The position numbers were made by a program, and so were the translations under genes. DNA of 64,000 nucleotides from an uncultured bacterium (GTDB lineage Bacteria; Planctomycetota; UBA1135; GCA-002686595), in NCBI GenBank assembly GCA_938075305.1, contig CALJGV010000024.1, positions 19,824-83,823 on the forward strand, read 5' to 3'. Below are positions 36,201 to 43,373 of this stretch, in pieces (the stretch's first letter is position 1; each line of letters starts with the position of its first letter). The notes under the pieces are model-generated. The model was not told the origin of the DNA, did not search any database, and saw only the letters and a list, made by a program, of their open reading frames with translations.

Positions 36201-36270
36201 CGACACCCACGGTCTCACCGCCCTGTGCCGGGTGCTCCTGAACAGCAACGAGTTCATCTATGTGGACTGA
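33268..36270 (+). CDS. Planctomycete cytochrome / DUF1549 / DUF1553 protein with discoidin-like insert
   Basis: The product has 1000 residues from a GTG at 33268, which gives the signal peptide a basic start (MYRRPAPMLCTLLLLAHP); an ATG at 33289 is the alternative. Residues about 28-110 are a planctomycete-type cytochrome c domain with Cys44-Leu-Ala-Cys47-His48. Residues about 140-380 are DUF1549 with a second CARCH (341-345). Residues about 440-605 resemble an F5/8-type discoidin carbohydrate-binding domain. DUF1553 spans about 725-995. These multi-domain proteins are hallmarks of Planctomycetota and nearly always pair with a DUF1501 protein, as here (11-nt overlap). A role in polysaccharide processing is suspected but unproven. 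Confidence 0.92.
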   Translation: MYRRPAPMLCTLLLLAHPSSTTLAPQGDLDLFRAEVAPILEAHCLACHGEDTRKGGVAFTDNERPEGLVEAGHPEASLLMELVSGPEPQMPMKAPPLSEAEVASLRRWIEAGAPWSPGVIGAEGGDKAWWSLQPVTEPSLPELPEAWRGWVRKPVDAFILATLLEAGLTPSREANRRTLLRRLHLDLVGLPPTPEDMQRFLYDPSPQAYELEVERLLASPRYGERWARHWLDVVHYADTHGYDKDKPRRHAWPYRDWVIDALNEDLSWSRFIEAQLAGDVLPDAPPSAVAATGMLAAGPWDFVGHVELREGTVDKQKTRNLDRDDVVKNVFGAFQSLTVHCARCHDHKFDPISQADYYNAQAVFAGVERADREYDADPEIGARREALGGERTSLAAALASAEEALARRIAEDPSPEFSGLREEREALAASVEAPDRSGSMGYHSALEASADHEKWVRVDLGAPHPIDRVTVYPCDEVFGDHDGAGFGLPAAFTVRLGTDDTWETLGTWRASDAPGRHGNRPITLEVAAAPEAHADVTDRPLARFVEVRVPRLWKRTDQHCFALAELEVWSDGENVAAGAEVTAADTIEAGARWGRRMLVDGAFPWSPAMARLDDAERRWHAAAARLEAAAEREARARRTARLADVDAALAALPARSRVYAPTASFNAQGAFTPPPGGAPRPIHRLERGDVTQPAEPSAPGAVAAVGHAPASFAGAGDMADEGQRRLALARWIAHPENPLTWRSAVNRAWHLHFGRGLVGTPNDFGRMGERPSHPELLDFLAARFRDGGGSLKNLHRELVNSATYRQDSTHRPDAAAVDSGNRLLWRANRRRLEAEALRDAVLSVSGELDLTQGGPGFELFRFEDDHSPRYLYAEADPDAPGTQRRSVYRFVVRSAPDPWMSAFDCADPSNSTPVRSDTTTPQQALALLNDRFMLAQARHLAWRVETELAGMDSVRRAAWLVWQRPPTQGEHALLTAHADTHGLTALCRVLLNSNEFIYVD

Positions 36271-37696
36271 GCCAGGAGCAAGCGGGGCCCCGGCCGCCCG
36301 CCTGAACCGCCGTGAGCTCCTCTGGCGCGCCGGGGGCGGGCTCGGCGGCATCGCCCTCGCCCAGCTGCTCGGCCGCGAGCAAGCCCTGGCCCATTCGCCC
36401 ACCCTGGCCGCGCGCCCGCACGCCCAGCGGGTGGTCCAGCTGTTCATGTCCGGCGCCGCCAGCCAGTGCGACATGTTCGACCACAAGCCGCTCCTCATCG
36501 AGCGCCACGGCGAGCCGTGGAACCCAGGCGAGGAGGTGGAGCTGTTCCAGTCCGCCCCCGGCCAAGTCATGGCCTCCCCCTGGAAGTGGACCCAGCACGG
36601 GGAGTGCGGCCGCTGGATGAGCGGCCTGGTCCCGCGCCTCGCGGAGTGCGTGGACGACATCGCGTTCATCCACTCGATGACGTCGCGCTCCAACGTGCAC
36701 GGCCCGGCCACCTTCCTGGAATCCACCGGCTTCCTGAACCCCGGCTTCCCCTCCATGGGCAGCTGGATCAGCTACGGCCTCGGCAGCGAGAACGACGATC
36801 TGCCCACCTTCGTGTGCCTTCCGGACGACCGCGGCCTCCCGCCCGGCGGGCCGAAGAACTGGGGCGCCGGCTTCCTCCCCGCCCAGCACCAGGCCACCGT
36901 CATCCGCCCGGGCGCGAAGGAGCCGATCCCGAACCTCTTCCCGCCGCAGGGCGCGGGGCTGGAGGGGGCCCGCGACGCCGCCGACCGGGACCTGATCAAC
37001 GAGCTAAACCGTCGCCACCTCGAGGGCCGCGCGGGGGACAGCCGCCTGGAGGCGCGCATCCGCGCCTACGAGCTGGCCGCGCGCCTGCAGGTGGCGGGGC
37101 CCGAGGTGCTCGACCTCTCCGGGGAGCCGGCCTCGGTCCGGGAGGCCTATGGGGTCGACGATCCCGCGACCGCCAGCTTCGGTCGCCGCTGCCTCATCGC
37201 CCGCAGGCTCCTCGAGCGCGGCGTGCGCTTCGTACAGGTGTGGAGCGGTGCCGACAACGGCTTCCCCCGCCGCAACTGGGACAGCCACGAGGACCTCGAG
37301 CGCGACCACGGCGCCATGGGTCGCTCCATGGACGGCCCCGCCGCCGCCCTCATCCAGGACCTCAAGCGTCTGGGGCTCCTCGACGACACCATCGTCCACT
37401 GGACCACCGAGTTCGGTCGCATGCCCTGCAGCCAGGGCTCACTGGGCCGCGACCACAACCCTTTCGGCTTCACCAACTGGCTGGCCGGAGGCGGCATCAG
37501 GGGCGGGGTCACCTATGGCGCCACGGACGAGTGGTCCTGGAAGGCCGTCGACCGCCCCACGACCAACTACGACGTGCACGCCACCATCCTGCACGCCCTC
37601 GGGATTGACCACACGAAGCTCGTGGTCCGCACTGACGGCATCGACCGCCGCCTCACCGACGTGCACGGGGAGGTCCTGCACGAGCTCCTCGCCTGA
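36260..37696 (+). CDS. Tat-exported DUF1501 protein
   Basis: The product has 478 residues. A twin-arginine signal (LNRRELLWRAGGGLGGIALAQLLG) is followed by the DUF1501 (sulfatase-like alkaline-phosphatase-fold) core: VVQLFMSGAASQCDMFDHKP, FIHSMTSRSNVHGPATFLESTGF, SFGRRCLIARRLLERGVRFVQVWSG, WTTEFGRMPCSQGSLGRDHNPFGFTNWLAGGGIRGGVTYGATD and NYDVHATILHALGIDHTKL. The His/Asp-rich motifs suggest metal binding, but the activity is uncharacterised. It overlaps the DUF1549/DUF1553 gene by 11 nt, so the two are made together and both act outside the cytoplasm. Confidence 0.92.
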   Translation: MWTEPGASGAPAARLNRRELLWRAGGGLGGIALAQLLGREQALAHSPTLAARPHAQRVVQLFMSGAASQCDMFDHKPLLIERHGEPWNPGEEVELFQSAPGQVMASPWKWTQHGECGRWMSGLVPRLAECVDDIAFIHSMTSRSNVHGPATFLESTGFLNPGFPSMGSWISYGLGSENDDLPTFVCLPDDRGLPPGGPKNWGAGFLPAQHQATVIRPGAKEPIPNLFPPQGAGLEGARDAADRDLINELNRRHLEGRAGDSRLEARIRAYELAARLQVAGPEVLDLSGEPASVREAYGVDDPATASFGRRCLIARRLLERGVRFVQVWSGADNGFPRRNWDSHEDLERDHGAMGRSMDGPAAALIQDLKRLGLLDDTIVHWTTEFGRMPCSQGSLGRDHNPFGFTNWLAGGGIRGGVTYGATDEWSWKAVDRPTTNYDVHATILHALGIDHTKLVVRTDGIDRRLTDVHGEVLHELLA

Positions 37697-37948
37697 GCGG
37701 GGAGGAGCCGCCTGGCCACGGGCACCGAGCGTGGGCCCCCCCGCCCCGGGTTGAACATCTGCAAAAAGGGGCGGGACCAGTACGGGGCACGCCGCGACGC
37801 GCGGCGCCCCAACGGGGGAACCGACTGCCCGGTGGCCCGTGCCTTCCATCGTTGCACATCCTTCCAACTGTCCCTGGGCCTACCCTTCCGTCCGTTGATC
37901 GACCAGTGGCGTGCACCCGCCACGGTCGACTCCGGTGCCCGAAGGACC

Positions 37949-38515
37949 ATGAAGAAGACGCACAAGAGCACGCTCCACGCCCGCCGGACGGCGTTCGAGG
38001 ACTTGGTGTCCGAGCACGTCCCCAAGCTGCACCGGGCCGCGAAGAGGATCCTGCATTCGGAGGACCTGGCCTGGGACGCCGTGCAGGAGTCGCTGGTGCG
38101 CGCATGGTCCTACCCGGAGCTGCCGGGCCAGCCGCTGCCGCTGCTCCTCTCCCTGGTTCGCAAGTCGTGCCTCCACATCCTCCGGTGCTCCCGGCGCCGG
38201 TCGGACCACGAGTTCAGCGCAGCCCATGAGCACACCAGCCGCTGCTGCCCCATGGATCCCGAGGGAGCCTGCGCCGACCCGGCAGCCAGCGCGGCCGAGC
38301 GGGATGAGATCCGTCACATCTCGGCTCTGGCGTCACGGCTGACCCAGGAGCACCGCGAGGTCCTCGAGCTCGTGGCCTGGCGGGGCCTCAGCTATGACGA
38401 GGCCGCTGACCGGCTCCGCCTGCCCGTTGGCACCGTCCGCTCCCGCACCTCGAGGGCTCGCGCCGCCCTGACCCGGATGCTCACCGACCCATCTCCCGAG
38501 AGTGGCCCATGCTGA
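37949..38515 (+). CDS. ECF-type RNA polymerase sigma factor heading the Tad operon
   Basis: The product has 188 residues. The ATG at 37949, preceded by GAAGGA, is preferred over the longer open frame, whose extra 66 residues lack sigma-factor character. Region 2 is visible at residues about 12-80 (FEDLVSEHVPKLHRAAKRILHSEDLAWDAVQESLVRAW) and region 4 at about 125-178 (LTQEHREVLELVAWRGLSYDEAADRLRLPVGTVRSRTSRARAAL). A Cys/His-containing linker (HEHTSRCCPMDPEGAC) lies between them. No anti-sigma gene adjoins. The stop overlaps the secretin start by 7 nt, so it is translated with the pilus genes and may control them. Confidence 0.88.
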   Translation: MKKTHKSTLHARRTAFEDLVSEHVPKLHRAAKRILHSEDLAWDAVQESLVRAWSYPELPGQPLPLLLSLVRKSCLHILRCSRRRSDHEFSAAHEHTSRCCPMDPEGACADPAASAAERDEIRHISALASRLTQEHREVLELVAWRGLSYDEAADRLRLPVGTVRSRTSRARAALTRMLTDPSPESGPC

Positions 38516-40485
38516 GCATCTCCCTAGGCCTGCTCCTCGCCTCCTCGGTCGCTCTTGCCGCGCCTGCGGCGGCCGGGGCTACGGCACGAACCCTCGCCGC
38601 TCCCATCCAGGAGGAGGAGTCGGCCCTGCGGCTCGGGCAGAGCGAGCGCCTGACCTTCGACCGCGACGTCCGCCGGGTTTCCGTGGCGGACGGCGATGTG
38701 CTCCGCTCCGAGGTCCTCGACAGCCGTGAGGTCCTGATCACCGGCGCCGCCGTCGGCATCACGTCCCTCACGATCTGGTTCGAGACCGGCGCCCCCTTGG
38801 AGCGCCTGGTCGCCGTCGAGCGCGATCTGACCCTCCTCGTGGACCTCCTGCGCGAGATCGACGGGGGCATCGAGGTCGAGTTCGCCGCCGACCGGGACTT
38901 CGTGATCCTGCGCGGCGTGGTCCCCAGCGCCGAGATTCGAGACGCGGCCCAGGCCACGGTGGAGGCCTACCTGGGCGCGCGAACCTCCGTCCCGATCCTG
39001 AGCGAAGGGGAGGACGGTGAGGTCACGGCGGTCAGCGGCGAGGCTGCAGGGGCCCCGCCCCGCGCCCGGAGCTCGAGCGTCGTCAACCTCCTCCGGGTTT
39101 CGGCCCTGGCCCCCTCCCTGGAGGCGCGCATCCTCGAGGCCATCGCGCCCCTTGCCCTGGGAGAGGTCGGCGTGCGCCGCGTCCAGGTCGGTGACTTCCC
39201 GAACGACGCGAACGACGTCTTCGTCCTCGACGGCTCGGTCCCGGACCAGGTCACCCTGACCCGCGTCCTGTTCGTGGCCTCCAGGGCCGTCCAAGGCGCC
39301 TCCGGCGCGGCGACCAGGAGCAGCGAGGTCCGCGCCCTCGCGGACGAGGCCGGCGCCCTCACCATGGCCCGCAACCTGTTCGGCGCAAGCGCCGGCGGCG
39401 GAGGCGGCGGCGGCAACCAGCAGCAGGGCCTCGGGAGCCTCAGCGGCTCGGCCCTGAACAACGGGGGCCAGCAGCAGATCGCGAACCGCATCGGCGCGCA
39501 GGTGGGCCGGGCGAAGATCGTGGAGGCCGCGGGCGGCAGGATCCTCTCGACCATCCAGGTGATGTACCTGCCCCTGGTCCGGGTGGACGTGCGCCTGTAC
39601 GAGGTCAACAGCAGCAAGCTCCGAAGCTGGCGCAACGACCTCACCGTGGCCCAGGCCAACTTCGACCAGCCCGGGCTGCTCCCCGCCCCGGAGTCCACGG
39701 GACTGCAAGGCGCAGGCGCCCCTTCCGTGAGCGACGGGGACATCCAGGGGCTCCTCGGCTTCCTGAACGGCACCTTCTCTGGCCGAGGCCAGGCCGTGTC
39801 GGGCGGCTTCGCCGTCGACAGCTTCTTCCAACTCCTCGTCGAGGAGGAGATCGCCAAGAGCATGTCGAACCCGTCCCTCGCCGTGCTCTCGGGGGAGCTG
39901 GCCCAGTTCCAGGTGGGCGGCCAGATCCCCATACCCAGCGCCGTGACCGTGGGCGGCGGGACCGACCAGGTCCTCAACAGCGTCGACTTCCGAGACTACG
40001 GCATCGACCTCACCGTCCGACCGCTCGTGGAGGAGCGCAGCTCGAGCAGAATCACCCTGGACGTGATCCCGCGCATCTCCACCCCCGACCTCGCGCTGAC
40101 CGCGGCCATCGGCAGTGCGACCGGCCAGTCCACCCCGGCCACCGCCTTCGAATCTCGGGCGACCAGCACCTCCGCCCGGGTGTACGACGGCGAAGCCCTC
40201 GTCATCGGCGGCCTCTCCATCGCGCGGACCCAGTCGGCCCAGTCACGCACCCCGCTCCTGGGGTCGATCCCGGTCCTGGGCTGGCTCTTCCGCAACGAGG
40301 CGGACGACGACCAGGAGAGCGAGCTGGTCATCGTGGTCACCCCCAGCGTGATCCGCGAACCGCGCCCCGAGGCCGAGCTCTGGGCCTTCCCCAGCACCGA
40401 GGAGATCCTCGAACGATGCAGGGCGGCGGTCTCACCCCAAGAATCCGAGGCCGCCGGGGAACCGGCGGTCAACGAACGGCATTAG
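38509..40485 (+). CDS. cpaC: Tad/Flp pilus outer-membrane secretin (CpaC/RcpA)
   Basis: The product has 658 residues with a signal peptide. Residues about 38-110 are the pilus-assembly N-terminal domain (LRLGQSERLTFDRDVRRVSVADGDVLRSEVLDSREVLITGAAVGITSLTIW). A BON-like region follows (VEFAADRDFVILRGVVPSAEIRDAAQATVEAYLG). A Gly/Gln-rich low-complexity insert lies at about 295-325. The C-terminal secretin domain covers about 335-630 (LAVLSGELAQFQVGGQIPIP, YGIDLTVRPLVEERSSSRITLDVIPRIS, GEALVIGGL, TPLLGSIPVLGWLFR). It forms the outer-membrane channel for the Flp pilus. It is the first structural gene of the operon, directly coupled to the sigma gene. Confidence 0.92.
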   Translation: MLSISLGLLLASSVALAAPAAAGATARTLAAPIQEEESALRLGQSERLTFDRDVRRVSVADGDVLRSEVLDSREVLITGAAVGITSLTIWFETGAPLERLVAVERDLTLLVDLLREIDGGIEVEFAADRDFVILRGVVPSAEIRDAAQATVEAYLGARTSVPILSEGEDGEVTAVSGEAAGAPPRARSSSVVNLLRVSALAPSLEARILEAIAPLALGEVGVRRVQVGDFPNDANDVFVLDGSVPDQVTLTRVLFVASRAVQGASGAATRSSEVRALADEAGALTMARNLFGASAGGGGGGGNQQQGLGSLSGSALNNGGQQQIANRIGAQVGRAKIVEAAGGRILSTIQVMYLPLVRVDVRLYEVNSSKLRSWRNDLTVAQANFDQPGLLPAPESTGLQGAGAPSVSDGDIQGLLGFLNGTFSGRGQAVSGGFAVDSFFQLLVEEEIAKSMSNPSLAVLSGELAQFQVGGQIPIPSAVTVGGGTDQVLNSVDFRDYGIDLTVRPLVEERSSSRITLDVIPRISTPDLALTAAIGSATGQSTPATAFESRATSTSARVYDGEALVIGGLSIARTQSAQSRTPLLGSIPVLGWLFRNEADDDQESELVIVVTPSVIREPRPEAELWAFPSTEEILERCRAAVSPQESEAAGEPAVNERH

Positions 40486-40546
40486 CCGCGCTGTGGACCC
40501 GCTAGCAGGGCCCCACAGCACTCCTAACTTTCTTCTCAAGAGAACC

Positions 40547-40894
40547 ATGTTCAAGAACCTCATCCGTGACGAGAAGGGCGCCGCCCTCCTTGAGTACTCC
40601 CTCCTCGCCGCCGGCGTTGCCCTCATCTCCGCCGCCGGTGTTGCGGTCTTCGGCCACAAGACCAACGACCTCATCAGCTCCGTCGCGGCGATCATGCCGG
40701 GCGCCCACGCCGACGACAACGGACCGATTCAGAGCGGCAAGATCATCGAGACGACCGGCGCTGACGCTGGCCCGATCCAGATCGACGTCGCCACCATCCT
40801 CGCCAACACGGACACCCCGCGCCTGGACAACAACCTCGGCATCACCGGTAGCGCCGGCGGCGTCGGCGGTCTCGTCCTCGAAGTCGGCGAGTGA
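40547..40894 (+). CDS. flp: Flp-type pilin with long C-terminal extension
   Basis: The product has 115 residues. MFKNLIRDEKG is a type IVb prepilin leader, with cleavage expected after Gly11. The mature start AALLEYSLLAAGVALISAAGVAVFG has Glu at +5 and Tyr at +6, the signature of Flp pilins. The ATG at 40547 follows from this; an upstream in-frame start would spoil the leader. Typical Flp pilins end within about 55-65 residues. Here about 65 further residues follow the helix (HADDNGPIQSGKIIETTGADAGPIQIDVATIL...), acidic and Gly-rich. The gene lies between the secretin and the prepilin peptidase. Confidence 0.9.
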   Translation: MFKNLIRDEKGAALLEYSLLAAGVALISAAGVAVFGHKTNDLISSVAAIMPGAHADDNGPIQSGKIIETTGADAGPIQIDVATILANTDTPRLDNNLGITGSAGGVGGLVLEVGE

Positions 40895-40940
40895 TCCGCA
40901 TCGCCCCGCACCGGGGCACGCCGCACCTCCACCGCTGACC

Positions 40941-41354
40941 GTGTTTCTACTCGCCCTCGGCGCCACGTCCCTGGCCTCGGCCTTTGACCTGCGTAGCCGA
41001 CGGATTCCGAACGCGATCCCGGGCGGCCTGCTCCTCTGCGTGCTTGCCCTCACGGCCGCTGGCCTCCACCCGCTCGGGTGGGGCCATGCGGCCTTGGGCA
41101 TGGTTGCGGCGACCCTCATCACGCTCCCCCTCTTCCGCCTCGGTTGGTTCGGCGGGGGCGATACGAAACTCATGATCGCGCTCGGTCCGGCCCTGGGGCT
41201 CATCCCCTTCCTGGCCTTCTTCGTCGCGACCACCCTCTTCGGCGGGGCCTTGGCCCTGCGGGCGAGGCGCCATGGCGAGAAGGAGATCGCCTACGCCCCC
41301 GCCATGCTCCTCGGACTCCTCGCGCTCCTTCCCCTCCAATGGCTTCAGGGCTAA
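40941..41354 (+). CDS. cpaA: Prepilin peptidase, A24 family (CpaA/TadV)
   Basis: The product has 137 residues from a GTG at 40941, which gives a normal TadV N terminus (MFLLALGATSLASAFDLRSRRIPNAIPGG). The two catalytic aspartates are present, Asp16 in AFDLRSRRIPN and Asp74 in FGGGDTKLM, in four to five membrane helices. It lacks the N-methylation domain of PilD, as usual in Tad systems. It should cleave the Flp leader at the inner membrane. The end overlaps the TadE-like start by 16 nt. Confidence 0.9.
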   Translation: MFLLALGATSLASAFDLRSRRIPNAIPGGLLLCVLALTAAGLHPLGWGHAALGMVAATLITLPLFRLGWFGGGDTKLMIALGPALGLIPFLAFFVATTLFGGALALRARRHGEKEIAYAPAMLLGLLALLPLQWLQG

Positions 41355-42223
41355 CGACGACTCGGCCAGCCAAGGGCCAGACCACCCGCCGCTCGGAGGC
41401 CGACGCCTCCCGCGCCGGTGGCGTCGCCGTGGAGTTCGCGCTGATCTCGCTGAGCCTGTACCTCGTCCTCGCGGGCATGCTCTCCCTCGGGCGCTGGATG
41501 GCGGTCAGCCAGGCCGCCCAGGATGCCGCGCGCTTCGCCGCGCGGGAGTTCGCGCTCTACCCCCTGCCGGCAGAGTTCGGCTTCCAGGAGGCCCTCGCGG
41601 AGCCCGGCTTCAAGGGCGCGGTCTACGACCCGGACTACGTGGTGGTGGACCTCGAGGCCACGCCGCCAGGCCCCCCCCTGGAGGCCTTCTTCGCCGAGAT
41701 GCCCGTGGTCAACCAGGCGCTCCGACCGCTGATGATCACGTCCAAGGTGGTCACCCCTAGCGGCACACGCCGGCTGCTCCACATGCCCGGGGCCTTGGTC
41801 GACTCATCCACGAGCCCAACGGGGCTGTCGGTCCTCGTCCCCCGCATCCTCGAACGGGATCCAATCACCGGACAGGAGACCAGCATCGAGCTGGCGCCTG
41901 TCCTCGAGGAGGTGGCTCGCAGCGGACAGCCGGGGGCCTTCGCCCTCTCACGGGGCGGCATCGCCGGCATCCGCCTCAACGTCCCCTTCCAGGCGGCCGC
42001 GCTGACCGCTTACCTCATCTCCGACGGCGGCGAGGGCCGGGCGATCAAGGCCAGCACCAGCCTCGGCGGCACCAACGTGATCGTCGGCCCCGGCCCGGAT
42101 GGCGCAGGGCCCTACGCCGGCTCCCTTGGCCTCGGCAGCCAGGAAGCCCTCGGCACTTCCGTTCGCCCCTTCCGCCGCCTCGTTGCTGCTCAGGCGCTCT
42201 TCCGGCGCGAGCTCATCCTCTAG
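41339..42223 (+). CDS. tadE: TadE-like pseudopilin protein
   Basis: The product has 294 residues. After a basic, polar N terminus comes the TadE signature: GGVAVEFALISLSLYLVLAGMLSLGRWMAVSQAAQDAARFAARE, with Glu inside the hydrophobic segment as in pseudopilins. The rest is an extracytoplasmic beta-rich domain (PRILERDPITGQETSIELAPVLEEVARSG, FQAAALTAYLI). TadE-type proteins are minor pilins needed for Flp fibre assembly. The ATG at 41339 overlaps the end of the peptidase gene. The protein is longer than most TadE proteins, which have about 150-200 residues. Confidence 0.85.
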   Translation: MASGLTTTRPAKGQTTRRSEADASRAGGVAVEFALISLSLYLVLAGMLSLGRWMAVSQAAQDAARFAAREFALYPLPAEFGFQEALAEPGFKGAVYDPDYVVVDLEATPPGPPLEAFFAEMPVVNQALRPLMITSKVVTPSGTRRLLHMPGALVDSSTSPTGLSVLVPRILERDPITGQETSIELAPVLEEVARSGQPGAFALSRGGIAGIRLNVPFQAAALTAYLISDGGEGRAIKASTSLGGTNVIVGPGPDGAGPYAGSLGLGSQEALGTSVRPFRRLVAAQALFRRELIL

Positions 42224-42244
42224 CGCCGTAGCGCCCGCTCTCCC

Positions 42245-43369
42245 ATGGCCATTGCACCCCGCAGATCCCGTCGACGCCCCTATGGGCCCCTCATCCTGCT
42301 CACCCTCCTCATCGGTGGGCTGGGCTGGATCCTGTACCTGCGCGTCACCGGGCAGGCACTGCGGGATCCCTTCGGGCTCTACACGCCGGCTCCGATGCCG
42401 GTGGTCGCCGCCAGTCCGGTCACCGGCCCGACCATCCAGCCCCCCGCCGAGGGGAAGGTGCGCGTGCTCATCTCCTCGCGTCCCATCGAGGCCTACGCCC
42501 GGGTGACGCGCGATGACCTCTTTGACAACCGGCGTGGAGCCTTCAGCTTCATCGACCTGGACGAGGCGTTCGTCGGGGAGAACGGGGTCCTCGTCGGGAC
42601 CAGCGGCATTGTCGGGCGCGTCATGGCCAGGGCCAAGCGCCCCGGCTTCGCCTTCACCGAGGCGGACTTCCTGCCCAAGGGCACCCGCCCCGGACTCGCC
42701 GCGGGCATCCCGCCGGGGAAGCGGGCCCTGCGCATCGATGTGGAGCTCGTCCGCGGGATCATCGGCCTCAACCCCGGGGACCGCTTCGACCTCGTGGCCG
42801 CGCGTGAGCTCGAGGCGCCCCGCCCGGCCGCGACCATCTCCCGCGCCGGCGAGGGGCCGGACTTCAGCGGCGTTTACTCCGAGCTGATCCAGAAGGATCG
42901 CGATCGGCAGGGAGCGGCCTCGACGAAGAGCACGGAGAGGCGCGCGCGGGTCGACGTGATCGTGCAGAACGGCGTGGTGGTCTCACCGATCGAGACCCGC
43001 TTCATCCCGACCTCCAGCTCCAGCCTCACGGCCGGCCAGGTGAGCGGGACGCGCCCCGTCCAGGAGATGATCATCGCCCTCGCGCCCTCCGAGGTGGCCC
43101 CCCTCATGGCGGCCATGCGCCTCGAGGCGGACCTGACCTGCGTGGCGCGCTCCGGTCACCCGGACGATCCCGCCGAGAGCCTGACCCCGGGGCTGCTGGC
43201 CGACGAGGACTCCGAAGGAGACGAGCCCGACGACGAGCCCGAGGGCCCGTCGGTCCTGCCGGCGGGCTACGAGGATCTGGACATGACCGTCATCGAGACC
43301 ATCGTGGGCGGTGAGCGTGTGCTGACCCCGGTCCCCAGGGCCCGGGGCGAAGAGGATCCCGAGCGCTGA
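42245..43369 (+). CDS. cpaB: Flp pilus assembly protein CpaB/RcpC (SAF domain)
   Basis: The product has 374 residues. A basic N terminus and one membrane helix (GPLILLTLLIGGLGWILYLRV) are followed by an SAF domain (residues about 75-145: VRVLISSRPIEAYARVTRDDLFDN...GIVGRVMARAKRPGFAFTEADFLPKG). The CpaB periplasmic domain follows (PPGKRALRIDVELVRGIIGLNPGDRFDLVAARELE, VIVQNGVVVSP, MIIALAPSEVAPLMAAMRLEADLTCVAR). It is thought to contact the secretin and stabilise the channel. An acidic tail (DEDSEGDEPDDEPEG) is an oddity. Confidence 0.9.
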   Translation: MAIAPRRSRRRPYGPLILLTLLIGGLGWILYLRVTGQALRDPFGLYTPAPMPVVAASPVTGPTIQPPAEGKVRVLISSRPIEAYARVTRDDLFDNRRGAFSFIDLDEAFVGENGVLVGTSGIVGRVMARAKRPGFAFTEADFLPKGTRPGLAAGIPPGKRALRIDVELVRGIIGLNPGDRFDLVAARELEAPRPAATISRAGEGPDFSGVYSELIQKDRDRQGAASTKSTERRARVDVIVQNGVVVSPIETRFIPTSSSSLTAGQVSGTRPVQEMIIALAPSEVAPLMAAMRLEADLTCVARSGHPDDPAESLTPGLLADEDSEGDEPDDEPEGPSVLPAGYEDLDMTVIETIVGGERVLTPVPRARGEEDPER

Positions 43370-43373
43370 TCGG

